DNA from: Solihabitans fulvus
Lineage (GTDB): Bacteria > Actinomycetota > Actinomycetes > Mycobacteriales > Pseudonocardiaceae
NCBI RefSeq assembly: GCF_008386585.1
Contig: NZ_VUOB01000010.1
Span: 178,982-242,981 of the forward strand
Direction of reading: 5' to 3'
DNA length: 64,000 bases
The notes beneath the pieces are model-generated. The model had not been told where the DNA came from. It made no database searches and was given only the letters and a program-made list of their open reading frames with translations. Positions 21,473 to 38,319 of the stretch are shown piece after piece. How positions within the stretch are numbered: the first letter of the stretch is position 1; the number at the start of each line of letters is the position of its first letter. The translations under genes were made by a program, and so were the position numbers.

Positions 21473-21488
21473 CCGGGGGGCACCCCGG
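21473..21488 (-). promoter_or_regulatory. hairpin between fusA and tuf
   Basis: CCGGGG (21473-21478) pairs with CCCCGG (21483-21488) around a 4-base loop, about 37 bases after the fusA stop. It lacks a T-run and may be an RNA processing or stabilising element that sets different fusA and tuf mRNA levels. Confidence 0.35.
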
Positions 21489-21524
21489 AGAGCCCACACT
21501 AATGTGCGGTGCTCCGGTTAGGGG

Positions 21525-23624
<2,100 letters not shown>

Positions 23625-23703
23625 GAGTCTCGTCCCTTGTCTTGAGCAGCTGGTCGCGCTCACTGGGGCTGGACGTGCCCGGCCGGGTGGGCCGGGCGCG
23701 AGA

Positions 23704-24174
23704 TCACCAGCGGTAGTGGGCGAAGGCCTTGTTGGACTCGGCCATCTTGTGCGTGTCCTCGCGGCGCTTCACGCTCGCCCCGAGACCGTTGCTCGCATCG
23801 AGCAGCTCGTTCATCAGGCGCTCGACCATGGTCTTCTCACGGCGCTGCCGGGAGAAGGTGATCAGCCAGCGCAGCGCCAGCGTGGTGGAGCGCACCGGGC
23901 GCACCTCGACCGGAACCTGGTAGGTGGCGCCACCGACTCGGCGGCTGCGCACCTCCAGGGCCGGCTTGACGTTGTCCAGCGCGCGCTTGAGCGTGACGAC
24001 CGGGTCGGTGCCGGTCTTCTCGCGGGCACCCTCGAGCGCCTCGTACACGATCTTCTCGGCGACCGAGCGCTTGCCGTCGACCAGCACCTTGTTGATGAGC
24101 TGAGTCACCAGCGGCGAGCTGTAGACAGGGTCGGAGATCAGCGGCCGCTTCGGGGCCGGACCCTTGCGGGGCAT
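23704..24174 (-). CDS. rpsG: 30S ribosomal protein S7
   Basis: 156 residues, 16S head-nucleating protein. Motifs: [47 protein letters not shown] [41 protein letters not shown] and the end NKAFAHYRW. The ATG overlaps the rpsL stop by one base. Confidence 0.98.
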   Translation of the reverse strand: MPRKGPAPKRPLISDPVYSSPLVTQLINKVLVDGKRSVAEKIVYEALEGAREKTGTDPVVTLKRALDNVKPALEVRSRRVGGATYQVPVEVRPVRSTTLALRWLITFSRQRREKTMVERLMNELLDASNGLGASVKRREDTHKMAESNKAFAHYRW

Positions 24175-24548
24175 TAGCTCTTCTCCTTCTTCGCACCGTA
24201 GCGGCTGCGAGCCTGCTTGCGGTTCTTCACGCCCTGGGTGTCAAGGGAACCGCGAATGATCTTGTAGCGGACGCCCGGAAGGTCCTTAACACGGCCGCCG
24301 CGGACGAGCACCATGGAGTGCTCCTGCAGGTTGTGGCCCTCACCCGGGATGTAGGCCGTGACCTCGATGCCGCTGGTCAGCTTCACGCGGGCGACCTTGC
24401 GGAGCGCCGAGTTCGGCTTCTTGGGGGTGGTGGTGTAGACGCGGGTGCACACGCCGCGTCGCTGCGGGCTCCCCTTGAGAGCCGCAGTCTTGGTCTTGGC
24501 GACCTTGTCCTGGCGGCCCTTGCGGACCAGCTGCTGGATCGTGGGCAT
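24174..24548 (-). CDS. rpsL: 30S ribosomal protein S12
   Basis: 124 residues at the decoding centre. The streptomycin-related residues are wild type: K43 in TPKKPNSAL and K88 in [10 protein letters not shown], with P91. It starts [15 protein letters not shown]. It is the first gene of the str operon (rpsL-rpsG-fusA-tuf), with a leader of about 218 bases. Confidence 0.99.
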   Translation of the reverse strand: MPTIQQLVRKGRQDKVAKTKTAALKGSPQRRGVCTRVYTTTPKKPNSALRKVARVKLTSGIEVTAYIPGEGHNLQEHSMVLVRGGRVKDLPGVRYKIIRGSLDTQGVKNRKQARSRYGAKKEKS

Positions 24549-24744
24549 AGACCGGCTGCTTCTTCCGTTCGCGTCTCGTTACTAGCGAGCTCTGTGTACT
24601 TGATCCCTCCGTATCCCGAGGTCGGGCGTGTCGCCCAAGTCTCGGCCCGGTAGGCACCTGTGGCGTCCCAGCGGGATTCAGGAGGACTGCCGCCTACCGG
24701 CGTGACGGCTTCGAACAAGCTGCCACTCACAGGCACGCGGAGCG

Positions 24745-24762
24745 GCCCGACATGGGTCGGGC
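24745..24762 (-). promoter_or_regulatory. 5' leader hairpin of rpsL mRNA
   Basis: GCCCGAC (24745-24751) and GTCGGGC (24756-24762) form a perfect 7-bp stem with a 4-base loop. It would begin within about four bases of the predicted transcript start and so cap the 5' end of the str-operon mRNA. Confidence 0.5.
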
Positions 24763-24772
24763 ACGAGTAGCA

Positions 24773-24802
24773 AAGATACCTTCCCGCTGTCTCGCGGGTC
24801 AA
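24773..24802 (-). promoter_or_regulatory. candidate rpsL (str operon) promoter
   Basis: On the minus strand TTGACC (24802-24797) and TATCTT (24778-24773) are spaced by 18 bases, the best sigma-70-type promoter in the window. The start point would be near 24766. Confidence 0.7.
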
Positions 24803-25054
24803 AACGGGGTCGGTCACAGGGGCCAACAGGGGCCGAAGTGTGGTCGAACTCGCACCGGCCGGACACGGCGGAGGACCGATCGTCGACGGCGGCAAGGTTA
24901 CCCGCAGGACGGTCGGCACGAGTGCCGACGGGCAGACAACCGGCCGAGGAGATCGGGAAAATGCCGATCTCGACGCGTCGCGTAGCCGGGCGGACTACAT
25001 TCCGCAACCATCGCCAGAGCAGACATCGACGACGAACGACGCGGGGGTTTCACC

Positions 25055-25573
25055 GTGGCTACCAATGACTGGGTCGCCTCCTACGGGGCAGAGGTCGGCA
25101 ACATCGCCGAGGCCGCCGAGCAGGCCAAGGCGCAGCTACAACTCGTGGCCAGCACGCTGACCAGCAAGGACGGCGCGGTCACCGTGACGGTGAACGCCAG
25201 CGGCGCGTTGCAGAACCTGTCCTTCGGGCCGCGGGCCGACGAGCTCCCGCGCGCCCAGCTGGCCGCCGCGATCGTGGCCACCGCGCACCGCGCCCAGGCG
25301 GCGGCGGCCCGGCAGGTCACCGCCGTGATGGCGCCGCTGATCGGCACGGACAGCGACGCCATGAAGTTCCTCGAGGAACAGATTCCGACCCCGGAGGAAC
25401 CGGAGGAGGAGTCGCCTGCGTCCGAGCCCGAGAAGCGGGTGGTCTTCAACGAGGAACGGGCGTCCGAATTCCGCCCCGCACCCCCCGCCGCCCCGCCTCG
25501 CCCCCCGGCGCCGCAGACCGACGGCGACGAGGACGAGGGCCACGGGCCGGTCCTGAAGAGAGGTGGTTGGTGA
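25055..25573 (+). CDS. YbaB/EbfC-like DNA-binding family protein
   Basis: 172 residues. The N-terminal 100 residues have the YbaB fold pattern (helix AAEQAKAQLQLVASTLTSKDGAVTVTVNASGALQNLSF, then a long helix QLAAAIVATAHRAQAAAARQV). The rest is acidic and proline-rich (EEPEEESPASEPEK, APPAAPPRPPAPQ) and looks disordered. Proteins of this kind are regularly encoded beside type VII secretion-like genes in actinobacteria. GTG start with GGGGG upstream; the stop overlaps the next ATG by one base. It is likely co-transcribed with the two following genes. Confidence 0.8.
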   Translation: MATNDWVASYGAEVGNIAEAAEQAKAQLQLVASTLTSKDGAVTVTVNASGALQNLSFGPRADELPRAQLAAAIVATAHRAQAAAARQVTAVMAPLIGTDSDAMKFLEEQIPTPEEPEEESPASEPEKRVVFNEERASEFRPAPPAAPPRPPAPQTDGDEDEGHGPVLKRGGW

Positions 25574-25896
25574 TGGGCGGAGCAGGCACCGAGGTCGACC
25601 TCGAGCAGCTCAAGCAGCACGAGACCGACGTGCGCGGCATCGCGGCTGACGTCGACACCGCGGTCAGCGCGTCGGACTCCGGCGGAGCGGCGTTCGACAT
25701 CGACGCCTTCGGCATCGTCGGGCAGATCTTCGCGCTGCCGATCCAGGGGTGGGTCGACGCGGCCGTCGACTTCCTCCAGCAGGCGGCCACCGTCGGGCAC
25801 GAGGTCGCCGACCGGCTCAAGGACTCGCGCGAGACCTACCAGAGCACCGACCAGGAGCACGCGGACAACTTCGACCAGATCTGCGGGGGTGTGTGA
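25573..25896 (+). CDS. EspC-like small type VII secretion-associated protein
   Basis: 107 residues, helical. Features are EVDLEQLKQHETDVRGIAADVDTAVSA at the N-terminus and QQAATVGHEVADRLKDSRETYQSTDQEHADNF at the C-terminus, the helix-turn-helix hairpin length and style of EspC/WXG100 relatives; there is no exact W-x-G. The ATG overlaps the previous stop (TGATG), and the next gene starts 2 bases after its stop, so all three appear to be translated together. The assignment is by layout and sequence style, not by a catalytic motif. Confidence 0.7.
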   Translation: MGGAGTEVDLEQLKQHETDVRGIAADVDTAVSASDSGGAAFDIDAFGIVGQIFALPIQGWVDAAVDFLQQAATVGHEVADRLKDSRETYQSTDQEHADNFDQICGGV

Positions 25897-25898
25897 GC

Positions 25899-27233
25899 AT
25901 GGCGGAAGGCGGCAACCCGCTCGTCGCGACGACCGAGTCCTCTTCGGACACGCTGGTCGGGCTCGGCGACTTCAGCAAGGACTCCGGCGAGGCCGCGGTG
26001 TCGGCCACCGGTGGTTCCGGCATCCTCAACGACGCCGCGGCGACCTTCAAGGACGCCAGCAACGGCGACTGGGCGAACCTGGCCGGCGACGTCGTCACCG
26101 ACGGCCTCGACCTGCTCGGCGCGGCGATGAACCCGCTCGACACGCTGGCCAGCGCGGGCGTCGGCTGGCTGATCGAGCACATCAGCTTCCTCAAGGACGG
26201 CCTGGACAAGCTCGCCGGCAACCCGGACGCGGTCACCGCCAAGGCGGTCACCTGGAGCAACATCTCAAAGCAGCTGGAGAAGAGCGCGACCAGCTACGAG
26301 CAGTCGGCCGGCAACCTGGCTGGCTCGTACCGGGGCGCGGCGGCGGACGGCTACCAGCAGGCGGCGAAGGACTACGCGGCGACGCTGCGCGGCGCGTCGA
26401 CCCACGCGCAGTCCGCCTCGACGGCGATGAACGTCGGCGCGGCACTGGTCGGCACCGAGCGCGGGCTGATCCGGGACCTGATCTCGTCCTTCGTCGGCGG
26501 GCTGATCGTCAAGGCCCTCGCGGCGCTGGCCAGTTCGTGGTGCTCCTTCGGCGCCAGCATCGCGGCGTTCATCACCGACACGGTGATGGAGGGCGCGAGC
26601 CTCGCCGAGAAGATCGCCACCAAGATCGACAAGGTGGTCGGGAAGCTCGGCAAGCTGGCCCAGGCGGCCGGCAAGTCCAAGGGCATCATCGAGGCCGCGG
26701 CGAACGCGCTGAAGAAGGTCGGCAAGGGCTTCAGCAAGCTGGCCGACAAGGGCCTCGAGACGGCCGTCAAGACCAGCGAGAAGGCCAAGACGCTCAAGGC
26801 CGCGGGCGCGAGGACCAGGGAAGAGCTGGAGAACGCCGCCAAGGCCGAGGGGCACGTCCGCACGGCCGCCGAGCAGAAGGCCGAGGAGTGGAAGAAATCC
26901 TGGTCCAGCCACACCGCCCCTGAGTCGCTGGAGGGCGCGGCGGCGAAGGCCAGCGAGGACGGCAGGAGCTTCCTCAAGCCCGATTCGTGGCAGCAGGCCG
27001 TCGATCACACTCGCAGGGACGGCTGGGAGTTCCAGCGTCCACAGTGGAACTCGGCCGACACGATCGGCGTCGCGGCCGAGGGCAGGCGGCAGGAGAACGA
27101 GCAGTTCGACCGCTGGGAGAGCGCCAACAAGTCGTACGAGCAGGCGCGCCCGGAAGGCGAGTCCGCGCCGAGGGGCGAACAGGTCGAGGACACGAACGCG
27201 GGATCCGAGCAGTACTCGTGGCCTGCTGAGTGA
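25899..27233 (+). CDS. large WXG100-like helical protein, possible secreted effector
   Basis: 444 residues. Residues about 70-180 form a WXG100-like helical hairpin (TWSNISKQLEKSATSYEQSAGNLAGSYRGAAADGYQQAAKDY). A hydrophobic region (about 190-225: SFVGGLIVKALAALASSWCS, then IAAFITDTVM) and a lysine/alanine-rich coiled segment (AEKIATKIDKVVGKLGKLAQ) follow. The last 120 residues are hydrophilic, with several tryptophans, and match no toxin family known to me. The layout of N-terminal secretion module plus variable C-terminus is that of actinobacterial type VII effectors. No signal peptide. The start ATG lies 2 bases after the EspC-like gene. Confidence 0.65.
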   Translation: MAEGGNPLVATTESSSDTLVGLGDFSKDSGEAAVSATGGSGILNDAAATFKDASNGDWANLAGDVVTDGLDLLGAAMNPLDTLASAGVGWLIEHISFLKDGLDKLAGNPDAVTAKAVTWSNISKQLEKSATSYEQSAGNLAGSYRGAAADGYQQAAKDYAATLRGASTHAQSASTAMNVGAALVGTERGLIRDLISSFVGGLIVKALAALASSWCSFGASIAAFITDTVMEGASLAEKIATKIDKVVGKLGKLAQAAGKSKGIIEAAANALKKVGKGFSKLADKGLETAVKTSEKAKTLKAAGARTREELENAAKAEGHVRTAAEQKAEEWKKSWSSHTAPESLEGAAAKASEDGRSFLKPDSWQQAVDHTRRDGWEFQRPQWNSADTIGVAAEGRRQENEQFDRWESANKSYEQARPEGESAPRGEQVEDTNAGSEQYSWPAE

Positions 27234-27281
27234 GTCGGCAGCCCGAGCCCGCCAAGCACGAGTAGCCGTGGAGGACGAGCC

Positions 27282-27776
27282 GTGTCGGACCAGGACGAGA
27301 TCAACCGGGCGAACCTGGCCGGCCGGCTCCACCCCAACCAGCGGCGGCGCGTCCTGGCGGGTTCGGGCCCCGGCATGGCCTGCTTCGGCATCGCCGTGGT
27401 GACGGCGGTGCTCTACCCGATCTCCAGGAACACCAATCCGTGGGTGCTGCTCGTCCCGCTCGTCGTGTGCCTGCCGTATGCGCTCTGGTCGGCGGGGCGG
27501 CCTGTTCTTGAACTGCTCGTCGGACGAGTACGACCGATTACCGGCTGGGTGCACGCACAGGTCGAGGACCCCCGATACAACCTTCGGATGTCCGGCGCTC
27601 CGACGCCACCCAAGCAACTGCGCCAATCTCGCGGCGTCTACACCATCACCATTGGCAACCAATCCTTCAAGGTTGACCGAGAGCTGTATTCGCTCGTCGA
27701 GCCCGAGTGCGACCAGATCGGTTTCGTGACCCCCTGGACGGGTCGACTGGTCAACGCGATCCGCAAGACCAGCTAG
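27282..27776 (+). CDS. two-span membrane protein of unknown function
   Basis: 164 residues, GTG start. Two hydrophobic segments (about 33-48: MACFGIAVVTAVLYPI; 53-72: WVLLVPLVVCLPYALWSAG) are followed by a cytoplasmic or external C-terminal domain of 90 residues with a beta-rich piece (GVYTITIGNQSFKVDRELYSLV). It is 48 bases after the large helical protein and may belong to its operon, perhaps as a partner or immunity protein; that role is a guess. The domain is not recognised. Confidence 0.7.
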   Translation: MSDQDEINRANLAGRLHPNQRRRVLAGSGPGMACFGIAVVTAVLYPISRNTNPWVLLVPLVVCLPYALWSAGRPVLELLVGRVRPITGWVHAQVEDPRYNLRMSGAPTPPKQLRQSRGVYTITIGNQSFKVDRELYSLVEPECDQIGFVTPWTGRLVNAIRKTS

Positions 27777-27956
27777 CTGACCTGCGCAAACCTCTCCCCC
27801 GACGCCGCCAACCGCGTCGTGGGTCCGTCCCGCCGGCGGATTGCGAAGAATCGGCTGAAACCGAACCGAGCCGACGCGCCACTACCCCGCGAAATCGAGT
27901 CCAACAACCGTCGCCACGGCGTGCCGTCGACCTGTTTCCGGATTCCGCTCGGAATG

Positions 27957-28598
27957 CTAGAGCTGTTTTCCGCAGTCGGAGCAGAACACCGCGCCGGGAC
28001 GATTGGTGGTCGAGCCGCAGCCGCCGCAGCGCACCTCGATGGCGAGCTGGCCGCCGCAGGACGAGCAGAACTTGCCGCCGTCGACCTTGGCCTTGCAGCT
28101 CGGGCACTCGACCTTGGTTCGCGTGCCGAGGTCGAGGTTCTCGGTCCAGTCGGTGTTCCTGGCCTTGTCCCAGATCTGCTCGCGCTGGGCGCTGGCCTGC
28201 GCGCGGGACATCTCCTCGGCGACCGCCGGGGAACAGGACAGGCACTGGCCGATGTCGTCGTTCCAGCACATCGCCGCGCACATCCACTGCCCGCAGCCCC
28301 GGCACTGCCGGAACTGGGGCGACACCTCGGCAACCGCGTCGGTCAGCGCGCGGTCCTTGGCCGGGGAGTTCGTCGCGCGGTCGTAGCGCCACTGCTCGAC
28401 CGAGCGGCTCAGGTTCTCCGCTGCGCCACCGAACAGCGAGCCGACGGACCGCAGCAGGCCGCGCCCCATCTCCACCTTGTCCCGCACGTACGCGGAGCGG
28501 TAGCCGTTGCCACACCGTTCGCAGTGGAACTCGAACTGGTAGCCCTCGGAGTTGGAGAGGTCGCGGTAGTTGTCGGTGAACGGCACAAGATCAGGCAC
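27957..28598 (-). CDS. multi-zinc-ribbon protein
   Basis: 213 residues. Five or six CxxC pairs are visible: CERCG (26-30), CRGCGQWMC (99-107), CLSCS (118-122), CPSC (165-168), CSSCGG (177-182), CGGCG (189-193) and CSDCGK at the C-terminus. The last three form a double zinc-ribbon (DZANK) module. The start QFEFHCERCGNGYRSAYVRDKVEMG suggests binding of a nucleic acid or protein partner. No enzyme domain is present. It is convergent with the preceding plus-strand cassette and 168 bases upstream of the rpoC stop in the same direction as rpoC. Confidence 0.75.
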   Translation of the reverse strand: MPDLVPFTDNYRDLSNSEGYQFEFHCERCGNGYRSAYVRDKVEMGRGLLRSVGSLFGGAAENLSRSVEQWRYDRATNSPAKDRALTDAVAEVSPQFRQCRGCGQWMCAAMCWNDDIGQCLSCSPAVAEEMSRAQASAQREQIWDKARNTDWTENLDLGTRTKVECPSCKAKVDGGKFCSSCGGQLAIEVRCGGCGSTTNRPGAVFCSDCGKQL

Positions 28599-28720
28599 GC
28601 GCAGAAATTAACAAGTCAATCGCCCAGGTGGCGCACTTCCCGCGTGGTCTACCCAAAGGTCCGGCCACCTCCAGTCGAAGGGGCAGCCTTCGGTGTCGCT
28701 TCGGTTGCGCGCCAAAGAAA

Positions 28721-28753
28721 ACGGGGGCCCGGGACAGTTGTCCCGAGCCCCCG
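28721..28753 (-). terminator. rpoC terminator
   Basis: ACGGGGGC and CGGGACA (28721-28735) pair with TGTCCCG and GCCCCCGT (28738-28753) with a single-base bulge, 14 bases after the rpoC stop. The minus strand continues TTTTCTTTGG, so it is a textbook intrinsic terminator. Confidence 0.95.
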
Positions 28754-28767
28754 TCAGCACGCTAACT

Positions 28768-32664
<3,897 letters not shown>

Positions 32665-32765
32665 GTCGGTTCTTCTCCCCTTCGTTGATTGCTGCCTGGG
32701 GGTAGGGGTCGTGTCGCCCGACGGGGGATGGCGGGAGGCCAGCCCCCGTCAGGCGAACAGCGAGG

Positions 32766-36257
<3,492 letters not shown>

Positions 36258-36295
36258 GATGCGTCCTTCCAGGGACTAAATAGCTGGCGCAGCCG

Positions 36296-36324
36296 AGCTA
36301 GCAAGCAGCTAACTAAGCTGTCAA
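36296..36324 (-). promoter_or_regulatory. candidate rpoB promoter
   Basis: A perfect TTGACA (36324-36319) is followed after 17 bases by CTAGCT (36301-36296). The -10 is weak, but the -35 match is exact and the spacing ideal. Repeated AGCTNA-type elements (AGCTTAGTTAGCTGC) fill the spacer. Confidence 0.6.
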
Positions 36325-36588
36325 GGGTGCAGTGGTGCCCAAATCCTAGCTCTCGGCGAAGGGCATGCGGAAAGTGGGCAGCGCAAAGGAGCAGTCTAGC
36401 CACAGAGACGGCGACTGTCGAGAGGCCCCTGGAACGGCCGGTCTCGTGCTCACCGACAGAGTGACCCTGGCAGGCGTGACAGTCAAGACGCCACGCCTCG
36501 ATCACCCCGCTGGACGAAGCCCAAATCACCCGGCGTAGTCACGCTGACCTGGGGAAACGCCCTGAACACCGTGGATGCAACCACGCGG

Positions 36589-36606
36589 CGACACTCCGTA
36601 GTGTCG
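36589..36606 (-). terminator. inverted repeat after the Mce-associated gene
   Basis: CGACACT (36589-36595) pairs with AGTGTCG (36600-36606) around CCGT, about 56 bases after the stop of the mce operon's last gene. It could be a weak terminator; it has no T-run. Confidence 0.4.
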
Positions 36607-36661
36607 GTTGAACTGACCCGAATGTGGCACTGCTCTCACCGAGAGTCGATCACCGTGTTGA

Positions 36662-37687
36662 TCAGTTGAGGATCTTCAGATCGGAGATCCGCCACCGGTC
36701 GGTGCGCTGCGCGGTGACGCTCGCCATGGTCGCGCCGACGCTGCTCTGGTTGTCCGAGGTCCTGGTACTGGTCTGGTCAAGGAACACCAGCAGCTCCGCC
36801 CGGTCGCCGTTGAGCAGCCGCACCCCGCTGGACACCACGCGCACCGACACGACCAGCTTCTGCTCCGGCGCCAGCTTCTTCACCTGCTCGAACAGCTTGT
36901 TGTACTGGTCGACCGCCGCCCCGGTGAGCAGGTCCTTGGCCGCCTTCTCGGTGGAGGCGGTGTCGGCGAAGTTGTAGGAGAACGCCTTCTCCATGGCGTC
37001 CTTGACCTGGCCGGTCACCTCGCTGGTGCGCGCGGTGTCCACCAGCGCGCCGTTCTGCCCCGAGTTCGACGTGAGGTGCTCGGCCTCGCCGTGGAACCAG
37101 ACCGCCAGGCCGGCGAACAGCACGGCGGGCAGCAGCAGGGCGGCCAGCGTGACCAGCCGGGGCCTGCGCGTCGGGCGCGGCTCGTCGACGGGCCGCACCG
37201 ACGTCCCGGAGTCGCCGTCCGACGCGTCCTCCGGAGCCTCCTGCGGGGTCTCAGCGTCCTCGGCGACCTTGGTGGTCGCGATGGTCTTGGCGGTCTTGGT
37301 GGTCGCGGTGTCCTCGGCTGCGGCGTCCTCAGCGTCCTCGGCGCCGATCACCGACGGCGAGATCACGTCGTCGGCCTCGGGCGCGGGCTCGGCAGCCTCG
37401 GGCTCGGCGGGCTCAGACTCGGTGGCCTCGGGCTCGGCGGGCTCGGGCTCCTGGGGCTCCTCGGCCTGAGGCCTCGCCGGCTGCTGCGGCGCACGGTAGC
37501 CGGGCGGCTGGTAGCCGGGCGCGGCGTAACCGCCTGCCGTGTCCTGGGACTCCTGGGACTCCTGGGTCGCCTCGAGCCGCTCGGTCTCGTCGCCAGCGGG
37601 GTTCGGCCGGTTGGTCAGGCCGGCCACGCGCGGCCGGCGGGCCGGTGGCTGGTTCGGCTGGGTCGGGCGGCGGCGGGTCGGTGGCAC
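36662..37687 (-). CDS. Mce-associated membrane protein, long form
   Basis: 341 residues. Residues 1-185 are a disordered, acidic, proline/glutamate-rich cytoplasmic region (repeats like EPAEPEATESEPAEPEA). One membrane segment lies near 188-207 (LVTLAALLLPAVLFAGLAVWF). The extracytoplasmic part (about 215-341) has the Mce-associated SnoaL/NTF2-like pattern with FSYNFADTAST, KDLLTGAAVDQYNKLFEQVKK and RWRISDLKILN. Such proteins stabilise Mce transporters in mycobacteria (OmamA-type). It is the last gene of the mce operon, GTG start. Confidence 0.85.
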   Translation of the reverse strand: MPPTRRRPTQPNQPPARRPRVAGLTNRPNPAGDETERLEATQESQESQDTAGGYAAPGYQPPGYRAPQQPARPQAEEPQEPEPAEPEATESEPAEPEAAEPAPEADDVISPSVIGAEDAEDAAAEDTATTKTAKTIATTKVAEDAETPQEAPEDASDGDSGTSVRPVDEPRPTRRPRLVTLAALLLPAVLFAGLAVWFHGEAEHLTSNSGQNGALVDTARTSEVTGQVKDAMEKAFSYNFADTASTEKAAKDLLTGAAVDQYNKLFEQVKKLAPEQKLVVSVRVVSSGVRLLNGDRAELLVFLDQTSTRTSDNQSSVGATMASVTAQRTDRWRISDLKILN

Positions 37688-37727
37688 TTCCCTGATCCTC
37701 TCGAGTGTCGCGGTGCTGGCCGGCCGG

Positions 37728-38270
37728 CTACGCCGTGCCGACCGCGACCTGGCCGAGCGCGCTGAGCTTCCAGCCCGCGTCGGTCCTGGTCAGGTTGGCC
37801 TGGTAGCGGTCGCGCTTGGTGGTTGGCTGGCCGCCGTCCGGGGTGACCACGATCTCCACCGCCGCGATCAGGGTGGCCTTGCCGGCGCGGTCGTCCAGGT
37901 CGGTCACCGACGACTCGAGCACCTTCCCCTTGGTGACGGTCTTGGCCGCCTCGATCTGCTTCTTGCTCGCGTCCCTGCCCTGCTTGACCTCGTCGTTGAG
38001 CTGCGCGGTCGAGGAGGCCAACCAGCGGTCGAGGCCCTCGTCGACCTTCTTGTAGTCCAGGGTGGTGAAGTTGTCGATCCCCACCTCGCCCGCGCGCTGC
38101 ACGTCGTCGCGGGTGCTGGCGTAGCGCAGCGAGTCGTCGTGCGCCGCGCTGTACCAGGACCAGCCGAACCAGGCCGCGAACACGGCGGCGACCACCGCGA
38201 CCGCGGCCGCCGCCAGCACGGCGGGGTGCGCAAAGGACGGCCTGCCGTCGGACCTGACCCGCTCGTTCAT
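37728..38270 (-). CDS. Mce-associated membrane protein
   Basis: 180 residues: one N-terminal membrane segment (about 17-37, AVLAAAAVAVVAAVFAAWFGW), then an NTF2-like extracytoplasmic domain (RYASTRDDVQRAGEVGIDNFTTLDYKKVDEGLDRWL; RDRYQANLTRTDAGWKLSALGQV). A paralogue in layout of the next gene, but without the acidic front. It lies 49 bases after mceF and is the likely partner of the Mce complex. Confidence 0.9.
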   Translation of the reverse strand: MNERVRSDGRPSFAHPAVLAAAAVAVVAAVFAAWFGWSWYSAAHDDSLRYASTRDDVQRAGEVGIDNFTTLDYKKVDEGLDRWLASSTAQLNDEVKQGRDASKKQIEAAKTVTKGKVLESSVTDLDDRAGKATLIAAVEIVVTPDGGQPTTKRDRYQANLTRTDAGWKLSALGQVAVGTA

Positions 38271-38319
38271 GGTGCTCCAGGGTAGGGATGGTGCGTGTGG
38301 TCGCTGTGTCGCTGGTCGC

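Larger units (their letters stand above)
24549..25054. other. intergenic region upstream of rpsL
   Basis: About 506 bases between the divergent rpsL and the YbaB-like gene. It holds the candidate rpsL promoter (24773-24802), a leader hairpin (24745-24762) and a second weak promoter-like pair (TTGGGC at 24638-24633, GATACG at 24615-24610). No gene is seen. No clear promoter was found for the plus-strand cassette. Confidence 0.55.
36258..36661. other. leader and promoter region of rpoB
   Basis: About 404 bases with no gene. It holds the candidate rpoB promoter (36296-36324), a 7-bp inverted repeat (36589-36606) and a weak repeat GATCA/TGATC (36648-36664) overlapping the stop of the Mce-associated gene. 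No known leader RNA was recognised. Confidence 0.55.

Noticed and set aside
21386..21524. Separate tuf promoter
   Set aside because: CTGACA and TAGTCG are 20 bases apart and weak; the gap could equally be only an RNA-processing site.
27942..27955. ATTCCG/CGGAAT repeat as terminator between 27776 and 27957
   Set aside because: The loop is only two bases and the stem has six pairs; it is unlikely to form a stable RNA hairpin.
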